Positions 17,742 through 27,023 of a stretch of DNA of 64,000 nt are shown here, in pieces (the stretch's first letter is position 1; the number at the start of each line of letters is the position of its first letter). A program made the position numbers and the translations under genes. Where the stretch lies: NCBI RefSeq assembly GCF_000972785.3, contig NZ_CP011253.3:1116001-1180000 (forward strand), read 5' to 3'. The notes under the pieces were generated by a model. That model was given only the letters and a program-made list of their open reading frames with translations. It ran no database searches and was not told the origin of the DNA. This DNA comes from Pandoraea oxalativorans. GTDB taxonomy: Bacteria > Pseudomonadota > Gammaproteobacteria > Burkholderiales > Burkholderiaceae.

Positions 17742-18452
17742 ATGTCGAAGACGACAACCGTCCTGCGCCCCCGCGACTGGGATTCGCATCCCAAGCTCAT
17801 CGACAGCGGGTACAAGTCCACGGCGCTGCGAGGCCCCAAACAATTGCTCGTGCCGGTCAAGCAGAATCTGGCCGACCTGCGCTCGCCGGTCTACGGCAAC
17901 GGCATCATCGGCGCGCTCGATAACGACCTCACGCGTAACGCGGTGCGAAACGGCGAGCCGCTGGGCGAGCGCATGATCGTGACGGGCCGCGTGCTCGACG
18001 AAGGCGGACGTCCGGTGCCGAACACGCTCGTGGAGCTGTGGCAAGCCAACGCATGCGGGCGCTATGTGCACAAGGTCGACCAGCACGACGCGCCGCTCGA
18101 CCCGAACTTCCTCGGGGCCGGCCGCGCCATCACCGATGCCGAAGGCCGCTACAAATTCCTGACGATCAAGCCGGGTGCGTATCCGTGGAAGAACCACCAC
18201 AACGCGTGGCGTCCCCAGCATCTGCACTTCTCGGTGTTCGGCCATTACTTTGCGACCCGTCTGGTCACGCAGATGTATTTCCCGGGGGATCCGCTGCTCG
18301 CCTACGACCCGATCTTCGAAGCGACGCCGGCCCATGCCCGCGACCGTCTGATCGCGCGCTTCTCGATGGACATCACCGAGCCGGAGTACGCACTGGGTTA
18401 TGAATTCGACATCGTGCTGCGCGGTGCCGACCAAACGCCGATGGAGTCCTGA
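17742..18452 (+). CDS. pcaH: Protocatechuate 3,4-dioxygenase beta subunit
   Basis: This is the iron-binding subunit of the intradiol dioxygenase that opens protocatechuate to 3-carboxy-cis,cis-muconate. It has 236 residues. The non-heme Fe(III) ligands are recognisable: a Tyr in the AYPWKN region and the HxH pair in RPQHLHFSVFG. The start follows AATGGAGTGAGACC. pcaG follows after 3 bases, as usual for the alpha-beta pair, and pcaB, pcaC and pcaD follow. Confidence 0.95.
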   Translation: MSKTTTVLRPRDWDSHPKLIDSGYKSTALRGPKQLLVPVKQNLADLRSPVYGNGIIGALDNDLTRNAVRNGEPLGERMIVTGRVLDEGGRPVPNTLVELWQANACGRYVHKVDQHDAPLDPNFLGAGRAITDAEGRYKFLTIKPGAYPWKNHHNAWRPQHLHFSVFGHYFATRLVTQMYFPGDPLLAYDPIFEATPAHARDRLIARFSMDITEPEYALGYEFDIVLRGADQTPMES

Positions 18453-18455
18453 GCC

Positions 18456-19055
18456 ATGTCCACTACGCCCGAATTCAAGCAAACGCCGTCGCAGACCGTC
18501 GGCCCGTACTTCGCTTATGGCCTGTCGCCGGAGCAGTATCTGTACGACTTCAAGAGCGCCTTCACGCCGGTGGTCGCGACCGAGCGGGCCGAAGGCGAGC
18601 ACATCCGCCTGATCGGACAAGTGCTCGACGGCGCGGGCAATCCGGTCAACGACGCCCTCATCGAAATCGTGCAGGCGGACGCGCATGGCCGCTACGTCGA
18701 GACCGCCGAAGACATCGAGCGCACCGGCTTCGCCGGGGCGGCCCGTTGCGGCACGGGTACAGACGCCGAGAACCGCTTCGTCATCGAGACGGTCAAGCCC
18801 GGCGCGGCTGCGCCGGGTGACGCACCGCGCATCGACGTGATTCTGACGATGCGGGGCTTGCTCAATCACCTGTTTACGCGTATCTATTTCGACGATGAGG
18901 TAGCGGCCAATGCGGCCGACCCCGTGCTGCAACAAGTGCCGGCCGAGCGTCGTCACACGCTCATTGCACGCCGTGAGGTGCGTGGCGGTCGTGTGTCGTA
19001 CCGGTTCGACATTCGCATGCAGGGCGACGAGGAGACGGTGTTCCTCGACCTCTGA
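18456..19055 (+). CDS. pcaG: Protocatechuate 3,4-dioxygenase alpha subunit
   Basis: The 199-residue alpha subunit has the intradiol dioxygenase core (TPSQTVGPYFAYGL at the N-terminus, later RIDVILTMRGLLNHLFTR) but lacks the iron ligands of the beta subunit, as expected. It starts 3 bases after pcaH and is followed by a 105-base gap before pcaB. With PcaH it forms the (alpha-beta)n enzyme acting in the cytoplasm. Confidence 0.94.
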   Translation: MSTTPEFKQTPSQTVGPYFAYGLSPEQYLYDFKSAFTPVVATERAEGEHIRLIGQVLDGAGNPVNDALIEIVQADAHGRYVETAEDIERTGFAGAARCGTGTDAENRFVIETVKPGAAAPGDAPRIDVILTMRGLLNHLFTRIYFDDEVAANAADPVLQQVPAERRHTLIARREVRGGRVSYRFDIRMQGDEETVFLDL

Positions 19056-19160
19056 CGTCTGTCATGTCACGCTGAATCTGGCGCGGCTTCGGGCTGCCGG
19101 CATGCGAATGCCGGTAGCCCGTGGTCGTATCTGCATTGTTGCAACGCATCGAATTCTCTG

Positions 19161-20516
19161 ATGACGGAACTGCTTGACTCTCTACTGCGCGGCGCTGCCG
19201 TGTCGGCGCGATTTTCCCGCGACGCCACGTTGCAGGCCATGCTCGACTTCGAAGTCGCGCTCGCCGCTGCCGAAGCCGAAGCCGGCCTGATCCCGGCCGC
19301 CGCCGTCGCGCCGATCACTGCCGCCGCACGTGCGAGCGATCTCGACTGGATGGCGCTGCGCGACGCCGCCGCCTGCGCGGGCAACCTCGCGATTCCGCTG
19401 GTCAAGCAACTGACGGCGCGCGTGAAGACGCACGACGCCGACGCCGCCCGCTTCGTTCATTGGGGCGCGACCAGTCAGGACGCCATCGATACCGGCCTCA
19501 TCCTGCAAGTGCGCGGCGCACTCGACGACCTCGGCGCGGATCTCGACGCGCTAATCGCTGCGCTCGCCGGGCAGGTCCGGCAGCATCGCGCGACGGTCAT
19601 GATCGGCCGTACTTGGCTTCAGCACGCGTTGCCGATCACCTTCGGACTGAAGCTTGCCGGTACACTCGACGCTTTATTGCGCGCGCGCGCCGACCTCGCC
19701 AGCGTGCGCGAACAGGTGCTCTGCCTGCAGTTCGGCGGCGCGGCGGGCACGCTGGCGTCGCTTGGCACCCAGGGCCCGAGCGTCGCGGCGGCGCTCGCGC
19801 GGCATCTCGGCCTGTCCGAAGGCGCGACGCCTTGGCATGGCCAGCGCGATCGCATCGTGCGGGCGGGCAGCTGGGCGGCGGCGCTGACCGGCTCGCTCGG
19901 CAAGTTCGCACGCGATACGGCGCTGCTGACCCAAACGGAAGTGGGCGAGATCGCAGAAGCCTCCGGCGAGGGACGTGGCGGCTCGTCCACCATGCCGCAC
20001 AAGCGCAACCCGGTCGGCTGCGCGGCCATTCTCGCGGCTGCCGCGCGCACCCCGCAACTCGTCGCCACGCTGTTCTCGGCCATGCAACAGGACCACGAGC
20101 GCGGACTGGGCACCTGGCACGCCGAGTGGGAGACGTTGCCCGAGCTGCTCATGCTGTGCGGCGGTGCGCTTGCGACGGCGTGCACCCTCGTGAACGACTG
20201 GACGGTCGATACCGCCCGCATGCGCGCCAACCTCGGCGTCACGCACGGGCTCATCATGGCCGAAGCGGTGACGATGGCGCTGGGCGAATCGATGGGACGG
20301 CTCGAAGCCCATCGTCGCGTGGAAGCACGTTGCCGCGACGCGCTCGCGCAACAGCGCGAGCTGCTCGACGTCCTGCGCGAAGATACCGAGATCACCCGCG
20401 TGCTGTCCGTCGAGGCGCTCGAGCGGCTGACGGACCCGCAACATTATCTTGGCGCCGCCGATACGTTCGTGAGCCAGGTGCTTGCGCTCGCGGATGCGGC
20501 GGTGCCGTCAACCTAA
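19161..20516 (+). CDS. pcaB: 3-carboxy-cis,cis-muconate cycloisomerase
   Basis: The 451-residue member of the fumarase/aspartase superfamily has the signature loop GSSTMPHKRNP (about 273-283) and an earlier HWGATSQDAIDTG. It converts 3-carboxy-cis,cis-muconate to 4-carboxymuconolactone. It lies between the dioxygenase genes and pcaC, so the order here is pcaH-G-B-C-D. Confidence 0.95.
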   Translation: MTELLDSLLRGAAVSARFSRDATLQAMLDFEVALAAAEAEAGLIPAAAVAPITAAARASDLDWMALRDAAACAGNLAIPLVKQLTARVKTHDADAARFVHWGATSQDAIDTGLILQVRGALDDLGADLDALIAALAGQVRQHRATVMIGRTWLQHALPITFGLKLAGTLDALLRARADLASVREQVLCLQFGGAAGTLASLGTQGPSVAAALARHLGLSEGATPWHGQRDRIVRAGSWAAALTGSLGKFARDTALLTQTEVGEIAEASGEGRGGSSTMPHKRNPVGCAAILAAAARTPQLVATLFSAMQQDHERGLGTWHAEWETLPELLMLCGGALATACTLVNDWTVDTARMRANLGVTHGLIMAEAVTMALGESMGRLEAHRRVEARCRDALAQQRELLDVLREDTEITRVLSVEALERLTDPQHYLGAADTFVSQVLALADAAVPST

Positions 20517-20533
20517 CACAGCAGGACATCCAG

Positions 20534-20977
20534 ATGAACGATCAGGAACGCTACGACAACGGCATGCAAGTGCGACGCGGTGTGCTCGGCGACGCGCACG
20601 TCGACCGCACGCTCACGCGTCGCAATGACTTCAACGAGGACTTTCAGGACTTCATCACGCGCTTCGCCTGGGGCGATATCTGGACGCGCCCGGGACTGAC
20701 GCGCCACATGCGCAGCATGATCACGCTGTCGCTGCTCATCGCGCTCAATCGCGGCGACGAATTCCGCATGCACGTGCGCGCGGCGTTCAACAATGGCGTG
20801 ACGCGCGAGGAAATGAAGGAACTGTTCATGCACGCAGCGCTGTACGCCGGGCTGCCCGCCGCCAATCAGGCGATTCACGATGCCGAGAAGGTCTTCGCAG
20901 AGATGGAAGCCGCTGACCCCGGATCGACCACGCGCGTGCCCGACGTGGATCATGTGGGTGGCAAGAAGACGCCCTGA
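20534..20977 (+). CDS. pcaC: 4-carboxymuconolactone decarboxylase
   Basis: The 147-residue protein is an AhpD/CMD-family decarboxylase (RRNDFNEDFQDFITRFAWGDIW, then LITLSLLIALN-like core and GVTREEMKELFMHAALYAGLP). It removes CO2 from 4-carboxymuconolactone to give beta-ketoadipate enol-lactone. ATG 20534 follows pcaB by 17 bases. pcaC and pcaD are separate genes here, not the fused pcaL type. pcaD begins 13 bases downstream. Confidence 0.94.
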   Translation: MNDQERYDNGMQVRRGVLGDAHVDRTLTRRNDFNEDFQDFITRFAWGDIWTRPGLTRHMRSMITLSLLIALNRGDEFRMHVRAAFNNGVTREEMKELFMHAALYAGLPAANQAIHDAEKVFAEMEAADPGSTTRVPDVDHVGGKKTP

Positions 20978-20990
20978 GGAGACGAAGCAA

Positions 20991-21779
20991 ATGACAGTAG
21001 AACGTCTGATCGACGTGGGCGACGCCCAACTGCGAGTGGCCATCGACGGTGACGATCGTGCGCCTGCGCTGGTGTTGTCCAACTCGCTGGGCACGACGCT
21101 CGACATGTGGGCACCGCAAGTGCCCGCGCTTGCGCGCGAGTTCCGTGTGATTCGCTATGACACCCGCGGGCATGGCGGCTCGTCCGTCACGCCGGGTCCG
21201 TACGTCATCGACCAGTTGGGGCGCGATGTCGTGGCCTTGCTCGACGCGCTCGATATCGAGCGTGCGAGCCTCGCAGGCGTGTCGATGGGCGGCATGACGG
21301 GCATGTGGCTCGGCATTCACGCGCCGCAGCGCCTGAATCGGCTCGCCATCGTCTGTTCGTCGGCGCATATCGGTGCGCAAGACGTGTGGAACGGCCGCAT
21401 TCGCGCCGTGCAGGCCGACGGCATGAACGCCGTGACAGACGCCGTAGTTTCGCGCTGGTTCACGCCCGAATTCGCCGAGCGCGAGGGCGCGACCGTCGAG
21501 CGCATGAAGGCGATGTTCCGCTCGCTCGCACCCGTCGGGTATGCGGCCGCCTGTGCGGCAGTGCGCGACATGAATCAGCTGGACGAGATCGCCGCGATCA
21601 CTGCGCCGACGCTGGTGATTACCGGCTCGGGCGATCTGGCGACGCCGCCTGCAATGTCGACGGCGATGGTCGAGCGCATTCCGGGGGCGAAGCAGGTCAT
21701 CGTGCCGGGTGCACACCTCTCGAACATCGAGTGTGCACCAGCGGTGACCGAAGCGTTGCTGACCTTCCTGCGCGCGTGA
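20991..21779 (+). CDS. pcaD: 3-oxoadipate enol-lactonase
   Basis: The 262-residue alpha/beta hydrolase has its nucleophile Ser in GVSMGGMTG, an acidic residue in the GSGDLATPP region and a late His in PGAHLSNIE. It hydrolyses beta-ketoadipate enol-lactone to beta-ketoadipate. GAGGAGA upstream fixes the start at 20991. This is the last gene of the pca operon. pcaI, pcaJ and pcaF are not in the window. Confidence 0.93.
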   Translation: MTVERLIDVGDAQLRVAIDGDDRAPALVLSNSLGTTLDMWAPQVPALAREFRVIRYDTRGHGGSSVTPGPYVIDQLGRDVVALLDALDIERASLAGVSMGGMTGMWLGIHAPQRLNRLAIVCSSAHIGAQDVWNGRIRAVQADGMNAVTDAVVSRWFTPEFAEREGATVERMKAMFRSLAPVGYAAACAAVRDMNQLDEIAAITAPTLVITGSGDLATPPAMSTAMVERIPGAKQVIVPGAHLSNIECAPAVTEALLTFLRA

Positions 21780-21788
21780 CGGTCGTGA

Positions 21789-22754
21789 CTATTCGGTGAT
21801 GGCAGCGACGAGATCCGCCGCGAGATCGGATTCGTCGCCCAGATGCGCGTGTTGCGCCGTCCGCCGAAAGGCTGACGGCGTGACGCCGACATGCCGCTTG
21901 AACACGCGGCAGAAGTAGGCGGGGTCCTGAAACCCCAATTCGTAGGCGACGTGCGAGACCGGCGCGGGAATGTAGATCAGTTTGCGTCGCGCCTCCAGCA
22001 TCAACCGGTCCTGCACCAGATCGAAGGCCGATTTTCCCGAGATGCGTCGGCACAGACGATTGAGCTTGCTCTCCGTCACATGCAGCCGCTGTGCATATGC
22101 CGGGACGGCCCACGCTTCGGTGTAGTGCGCCTCCACCAGCGCACGAAAGCGCGCGAACAGATCCAGTTCGGTACGCCCCGTGCGCGTGGCCGAGTCGTGA
22201 TGCGCATGCAGACGAGCGAGCAACAGCAGAACGCTTCGCGTGAGCCATCCGACCATCTCCGCGTGCCCCAGTTGGGGGCGCGAGAACTCGTCCATGACGA
22301 GGCCCAGCAGCGTGTAGAGACGGTCGCGTGTTTGCGGGGCATCGGCCAGAGGGAACAGCCACGGCTTTCGCAGCAGCGACGCCATGTCGGCATCCGCCCC
22401 GATGGCGGCATCGAACGGCACGCTCTGCGCCATCGTGAGTACGAAGCCATGCGCGCCGCGCGAAAACCGGAAGTTGTGCACGGCCGACGGGTGCACCGTG
22501 ATGACGGCCGGGCCTTCGACTTCCCACGTCGCGTCGTCGACGTTGGCTTCCACCGTGCCCTCGAAAATGGCGAGCACCTGAAATAACCCCAGATGGCGAT
22601 GCGTATCGATATGCCAGTCGTAAAGGCGGCTACGTGTCTCGATCCATTCGATATGGACGAAGTCGCCGCTGTCGGTTTCCGTCAACTCGCCATACAAGGA
22701 AAATTCCGGAATCGTCTCGCGCGCCGCGCGCAGCCGGGGTGACGCGCCTGACAT
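21789..22754 (-). CDS. pobR: AraC-family regulator of 4-hydroxybenzoate hydroxylase
   Basis: The 321-residue protein has an N-terminal cupin-like effector domain (HRHLGLFQVLAIFEG region) and a C-terminal AraC HTH pair (LHVTESKLNRLCRRISG and VAYELGFQDPAYFCRVFKR). It is divergent from pobA, the usual place for the AraC-type PobR that activates pobA with 4-hydroxybenzoate. I chose ATG 22754 (AAGGGAA upstream) rather than the ATG at 22814, which has no ribosome-binding site. Confidence 0.88.
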   Translation of the reverse strand: MSGASPRLRAARETIPEFSLYGELTETDSGDFVHIEWIETRSRLYDWHIDTHRHLGLFQVLAIFEGTVEANVDDATWEVEGPAVITVHPSAVHNFRFSRGAHGFVLTMAQSVPFDAAIGADADMASLLRKPWLFPLADAPQTRDRLYTLLGLVMDEFSRPQLGHAEMVGWLTRSVLLLLARLHAHHDSATRTGRTELDLFARFRALVEAHYTEAWAVPAYAQRLHVTESKLNRLCRRISGKSAFDLVQDRLMLEARRKLIYIPAPVSHVAYELGFQDPAYFCRVFKRHVGVTPSAFRRTAQHAHLGDESDLAADLVAAITE

Positions 22755-22912
22755 ACTGGTTTTCCCTTGGTCGAAGTTGTCGAAAAAGTACAAGAAAGTC
22801 GTCGATTCATCCATTCAACGCGACGTGCGCGCTCCATAAGATATGACGCATTCGCCCCTCGTGACAAGGCATCAAAATGACTTTGGACATGCTCGTTTAC
22901 GCGCAGTCCTAA

Positions 22913-24211
<1,299 letters not shown>

Positions 24212-24267
24212 AGGCGCGGGTCGCCGGTGTGCTATAACCGCCACCGATGGCCTCGCTTACCCCGTCC

Positions 24268-24319
24268 GTCCATAAACGTCCATAAACGTCCATAAGCGTC
24301 CATAACTGTCCGTTATGGA
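24268..24319. repeat. Four 10-bp tandem repeats followed by an inverted copy
   Basis: GTCCATAAAC-type units start at 24268, 24278, 24288 and 24298. The last unit and the following GTTATGGA form an 8-bp perfect inverted repeat (TCCATAAC at 24299-24306, GTTATGGA at 24312-24319) around TGTCC. It lies in the 325-base gap between pobA and pcaK. I see nothing else distinct in that gap. It may be a regulator-binding array for pcaK. Confidence 0.75.
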
Positions 24320-24536
24320 TGGACTGACGAAAGATCATTTCGACAAGCGACGTAAGGACGTACATTAGCGGCAGAAATCCGCTTCGCTGCGATGCCACAT
24401 CAAGACGGCGGGCAGCGATAGCGCCGGACACCCCCGCGCGCACCACCCCCGACATCCGGGCGCGCACCGGCGGCGGCGATTTCAAAAAAATAATGGAATG
24501 AACAACGGGGCGGCATCGCCCCGAGGAGACAGCGTC

Positions 24537-25916
24537 ATGAATCAACCGCGCACGATGGACGTGCCCGCCTACATCGATGCACAGCGATTTTCCGGCTATC
24601 AGTGGCTGGTGCTGATCCTGTGCTTCTTTATCGTGGCCATCGACGGATTCGACACGGCGGCCATCGGTTACATTGCGCCGTCGCTGGTGCAGCAATGGCA
24701 TATCGATAAGGGCTCGCTCGGCCCGGTACTCTCGGCGGCGCTCTTCGGTCTGGCCGGTGGCGCGATCTTCGCCGGGCCGCTCGCCGATAAGGTCGGTCGC
24801 AAGACGATGCTCGTGCTGTCGGTGGTGTTCTTCGGCATCGCCAGTCTCGCGACGGCGTTTGCGCAGGATCTCCAGACGCTGACCGTGCTGCGTTTTCTCA
24901 CGGGCCTCGGTCTGGGCGCGGCCATGCCCAATGCGGTGACGCTGATTTCCGAATATGCGCCGCAAGCGCGCCGTGCGGTGATCGTCAACACCATGTTCTG
25001 CGGCTTTCCGCTGGGCGCATCGGTCGGTGGGTTCGTCGCCTCATGGCTGATTCCCCACTTCGGCTGGCATAGCGTGCTGGTGCTCGGCGGCGTGCTGCCG
25101 CTGGTGCTGTCGGTGCTGCTGATCGTTTGCCTGCCGGAGTCGGTGAAGTTTCTTGTGGTCAAGCACAAGCCGGTGGAGCGGGTGCGTCGCATTCTGTCGC
25201 GGATCTCGGGCGAATCGCTCGATGACGTTGGCGCGTTCACCGTCGTGGAAGCCGCACCGAAGCGCGCAGGCTCGGCGATCGGCGTGGTGCTGTCGAAGCA
25301 ATACGGTTTCGGATCGCTGATGCTGTGGGTCACCTACTTCATGGGGCTGGTGATCTTCTATCTGCTCACGAGTTGGATGCCGATTCTGTTCAAGGATGCG
25401 GGTTTCACCATCGAGCGCGCCGCGCTGATCACGGCGCTGTTCCCGCTGGGCGGTGGCATCGGCACGATCCTGTCGGGCTGGCTGATGGACAAGTTCAACG
25501 CGCAGAAAGTCGTGGCCGTGGGCTATGCGCTGACCGCTGTGCTGGTCTATGCCGTAGGACAGGCGATTGGCAACATCGGTATGCTGGTGACGCTGATCTT
25601 CCTTGCTGGCACGGCGATGAACGGTGCGCAATCGTCCATGCCGTCGCTGGCGGCAATGTTCTATCCGACGAACGGCCGTGCGACCGGCGTGGCCTGGATG
25701 CTCGGCATCGGCCGCTTCGGTGGCATTGCCGGTGCGCTGCTCGGCGCGGAACTGGTGCGTCGTCACCTCGGCTTCTCGGCCACGTTCTCGCTGCTGGCGA
25801 TTCCGGCAGTGATCGCGACCGTCGCGCTACTCGCCAAGAACGCCTGGGAGCGTTCGAGCGGCAACCACGCGGCGCAGAACGCGAGCGAGGCACGTAACTC
25901 GGCCGCGATGCACTGA
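24537..25916 (+). CDS. pcaK: 4-hydroxybenzoate/protocatechuate transporter (AAHS family)
   Basis: The 459-residue MFS protein has 12 predicted membrane helices. It has the AAHS signature DGFDTAAIGY in helix 1, GPLADKVGRKTML between helices 2 and 3, and LTGLGLGAAMPNAV in helix 4, as in PcaK. GAGGAGA supports ATG 24537. It sits directly downstream of pobA, so 4-hydroxybenzoate is the likely substrate, with protocatechuate possible. A strong terminator follows it. Confidence 0.88.
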   Translation: MNQPRTMDVPAYIDAQRFSGYQWLVLILCFFIVAIDGFDTAAIGYIAPSLVQQWHIDKGSLGPVLSAALFGLAGGAIFAGPLADKVGRKTMLVLSVVFFGIASLATAFAQDLQTLTVLRFLTGLGLGAAMPNAVTLISEYAPQARRAVIVNTMFCGFPLGASVGGFVASWLIPHFGWHSVLVLGGVLPLVLSVLLIVCLPESVKFLVVKHKPVERVRRILSRISGESLDDVGAFTVVEAAPKRAGSAIGVVLSKQYGFGSLMLWVTYFMGLVIFYLLTSWMPILFKDAGFTIERAALITALFPLGGGIGTILSGWLMDKFNAQKVVAVGYALTAVLVYAVGQAIGNIGMLVTLIFLAGTAMNGAQSSMPSLAAMFYPTNGRATGVAWMLGIGRFGGIAGALLGAELVRRHLGFSATFSLLAIPAVIATVALLAKNAWERSSGNHAAQNASEARNSAAMH

Positions 25917-25964
25917 CGTGCGAAGTGTGCGGCGAATCGATTGACCGTAGCAGTGGCTTTACCG

Positions 25965-25993
25965 ACGCGGCGCCTTGAGCGCCGCGTTCTTTT
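25965..25993 (+). terminator. Rho-independent terminator after pcaK
   Basis: ACGCGGCGC (25965-25973) pairs with GCGCCGCGT (25979-25987) around CTTGA, followed by TTCTTTT. The 9-bp GC-rich stem and U-rich tail are typical. It may also serve the convergent gene at 26003. Confidence 0.85.
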
Positions 25994-26002
25994 ACGGCTG
26001 TC

Positions 26003-26863
26003 CTATTTTCGACGGGCGAGTGCCTCGATCATCTCCATTGCAGCGGCTGGGTTGCGTTCCTTGAAGCCGCTGATGACATAGAGGAAGACGTCGCGATGCT
26101 TTGCCTTCGGCGAGGCTTTGGTCAGCGTGTCGAGATCGTCGGGAACGCCGCCGTTCGCGAACGTGGTCGCGCGGTCGAGCCACTGCGTCATGGCCTTCGG
26201 CGCGTAGCCGAGTTTGTAGCGTTCCTCGGTCCCCATGAGGCGTGCATAGACGAAGGGAGCGGTGACGTCTGCAATACACGGAAACTTGGCGTCTCCGGCG
26301 AGCACGATGGCCGTCTTGTACTTGCGTGCGAGTGCTACGAACTCAGGTACGGCGAAGGTCTCGTGCCGTACTTCGAGGGCGTGGCGAATCGTGTGCCCGT
26401 TCGCGGACGTCGGCAACAGACTCAGGAAGTGCTCGAAGTCTTCGGCGTCGAACTGTTTCGTCGGCGCGAATTGCCAGTTCACCGGGCCGAGCTTCTTGCC
26501 GAGTTCCAGCACACCGCTGTCGAAAAATCGCGCCACGGATTCACCGGCTTCGCCCAGCGCACGCCGGTGCGTGGCGTAGCGCGACGCCTTGACCGAGAAC
26601 ACGAAATCGTCCGGCGTTTCCTCGAACCAGTGGCGGAATGTCGCGGGCTTTTGCGAGCCGTAAAAGGTGCTGTTGATTTCGATGGACGTGAGGTGACGGC
26701 TGGCGTATTCGAGCTCACGCCGCTTGGGCCACTTCTCGGGATAGAACGTGCCTTGCCACGGCGCAAAGTTCCAGCCGCCGACGCCGATGCGAATGCGCGT
26801 GTCGGCGGCTTGGGACGGGGCTGTTGCGGAGGACGAAGCTTTGGAGGGTCGGGTCGTCGCCAT
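26003..26863 (-). CDS. DUF72 family protein (YecE-like)
   Basis: The 286-residue soluble protein belongs to the DUF72 TIM-barrel family (RIGVGGWNFAPWQGTFYP at the start of the domain, SIEINSTFYG, later VYARLMG). Its biochemical role is unknown. ATG 26863 (MATTRPSK) is chosen because the upstream extension to 27001 is low-complexity Arg/Ala/Pro sequence over a repeat-rich stretch. It stands alone between pcaK (convergent) and the clc gene (same strand, 160 bases apart). Confidence 0.85.
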   Translation of the reverse strand: MATTRPSKASSSATAPSQAADTRIRIGVGGWNFAPWQGTFYPEKWPKRRELEYASRHLTSIEINSTFYGSQKPATFRHWFEETPDDFVFSVKASRYATHRRALGEAGESVARFFDSGVLELGKKLGPVNWQFAPTKQFDAEDFEHFLSLLPTSANGHTIRHALEVRHETFAVPEFVALARKYKTAIVLAGDAKFPCIADVTAPFVYARLMGTEERYKLGYAPKAMTQWLDRATTFANGGVPDDLDTLTKASPKAKHRDVFLYVISGFKERNPAAAMEMIEALARRK

Positions 26864-26955
26864 CGGGTAGAGGCGCACGCGCCGGTGCGCATTCGGTGGG
26901 AGGAAGCCCCGATGGTGAATCAACGGCCGGGCGCGCGTCAATGGTGCTGACGCGC

Positions 26956-26990
26956 GCCCCGCGCCCCGCGCCCCGTGCCCCGTGCCCCGT
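26956..26990. repeat. Five tandem 7-bp units GCCCCGY
   Basis: Three GCCCCGT and two GCCCCGC units stand head to tail between the clc and DUF72 genes. Just beyond them is the perfect palindrome TCACGCATGCGTGA (26994-27007). No function can be assigned. It could affect transcription between the two genes. Confidence 0.7.
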
Positions 26991-27023
26991 GCATCACGCA
27001 TGCGTGAGTGCGGGCGGCGACGC

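Noticed and set aside
22833-22839. TCCATAA between pobR and pobA as a match to the pcaK array
   Set aside because: The same 7-mer also occurs at 42321 in an unrelated promoter region, so a single copy is not evidence of shared regulation.
24268-24319. Could the tandem array be a CRISPR?
   Set aside because: Units are only 10 bases long and contiguous, without spacers, and no cas genes are nearby.
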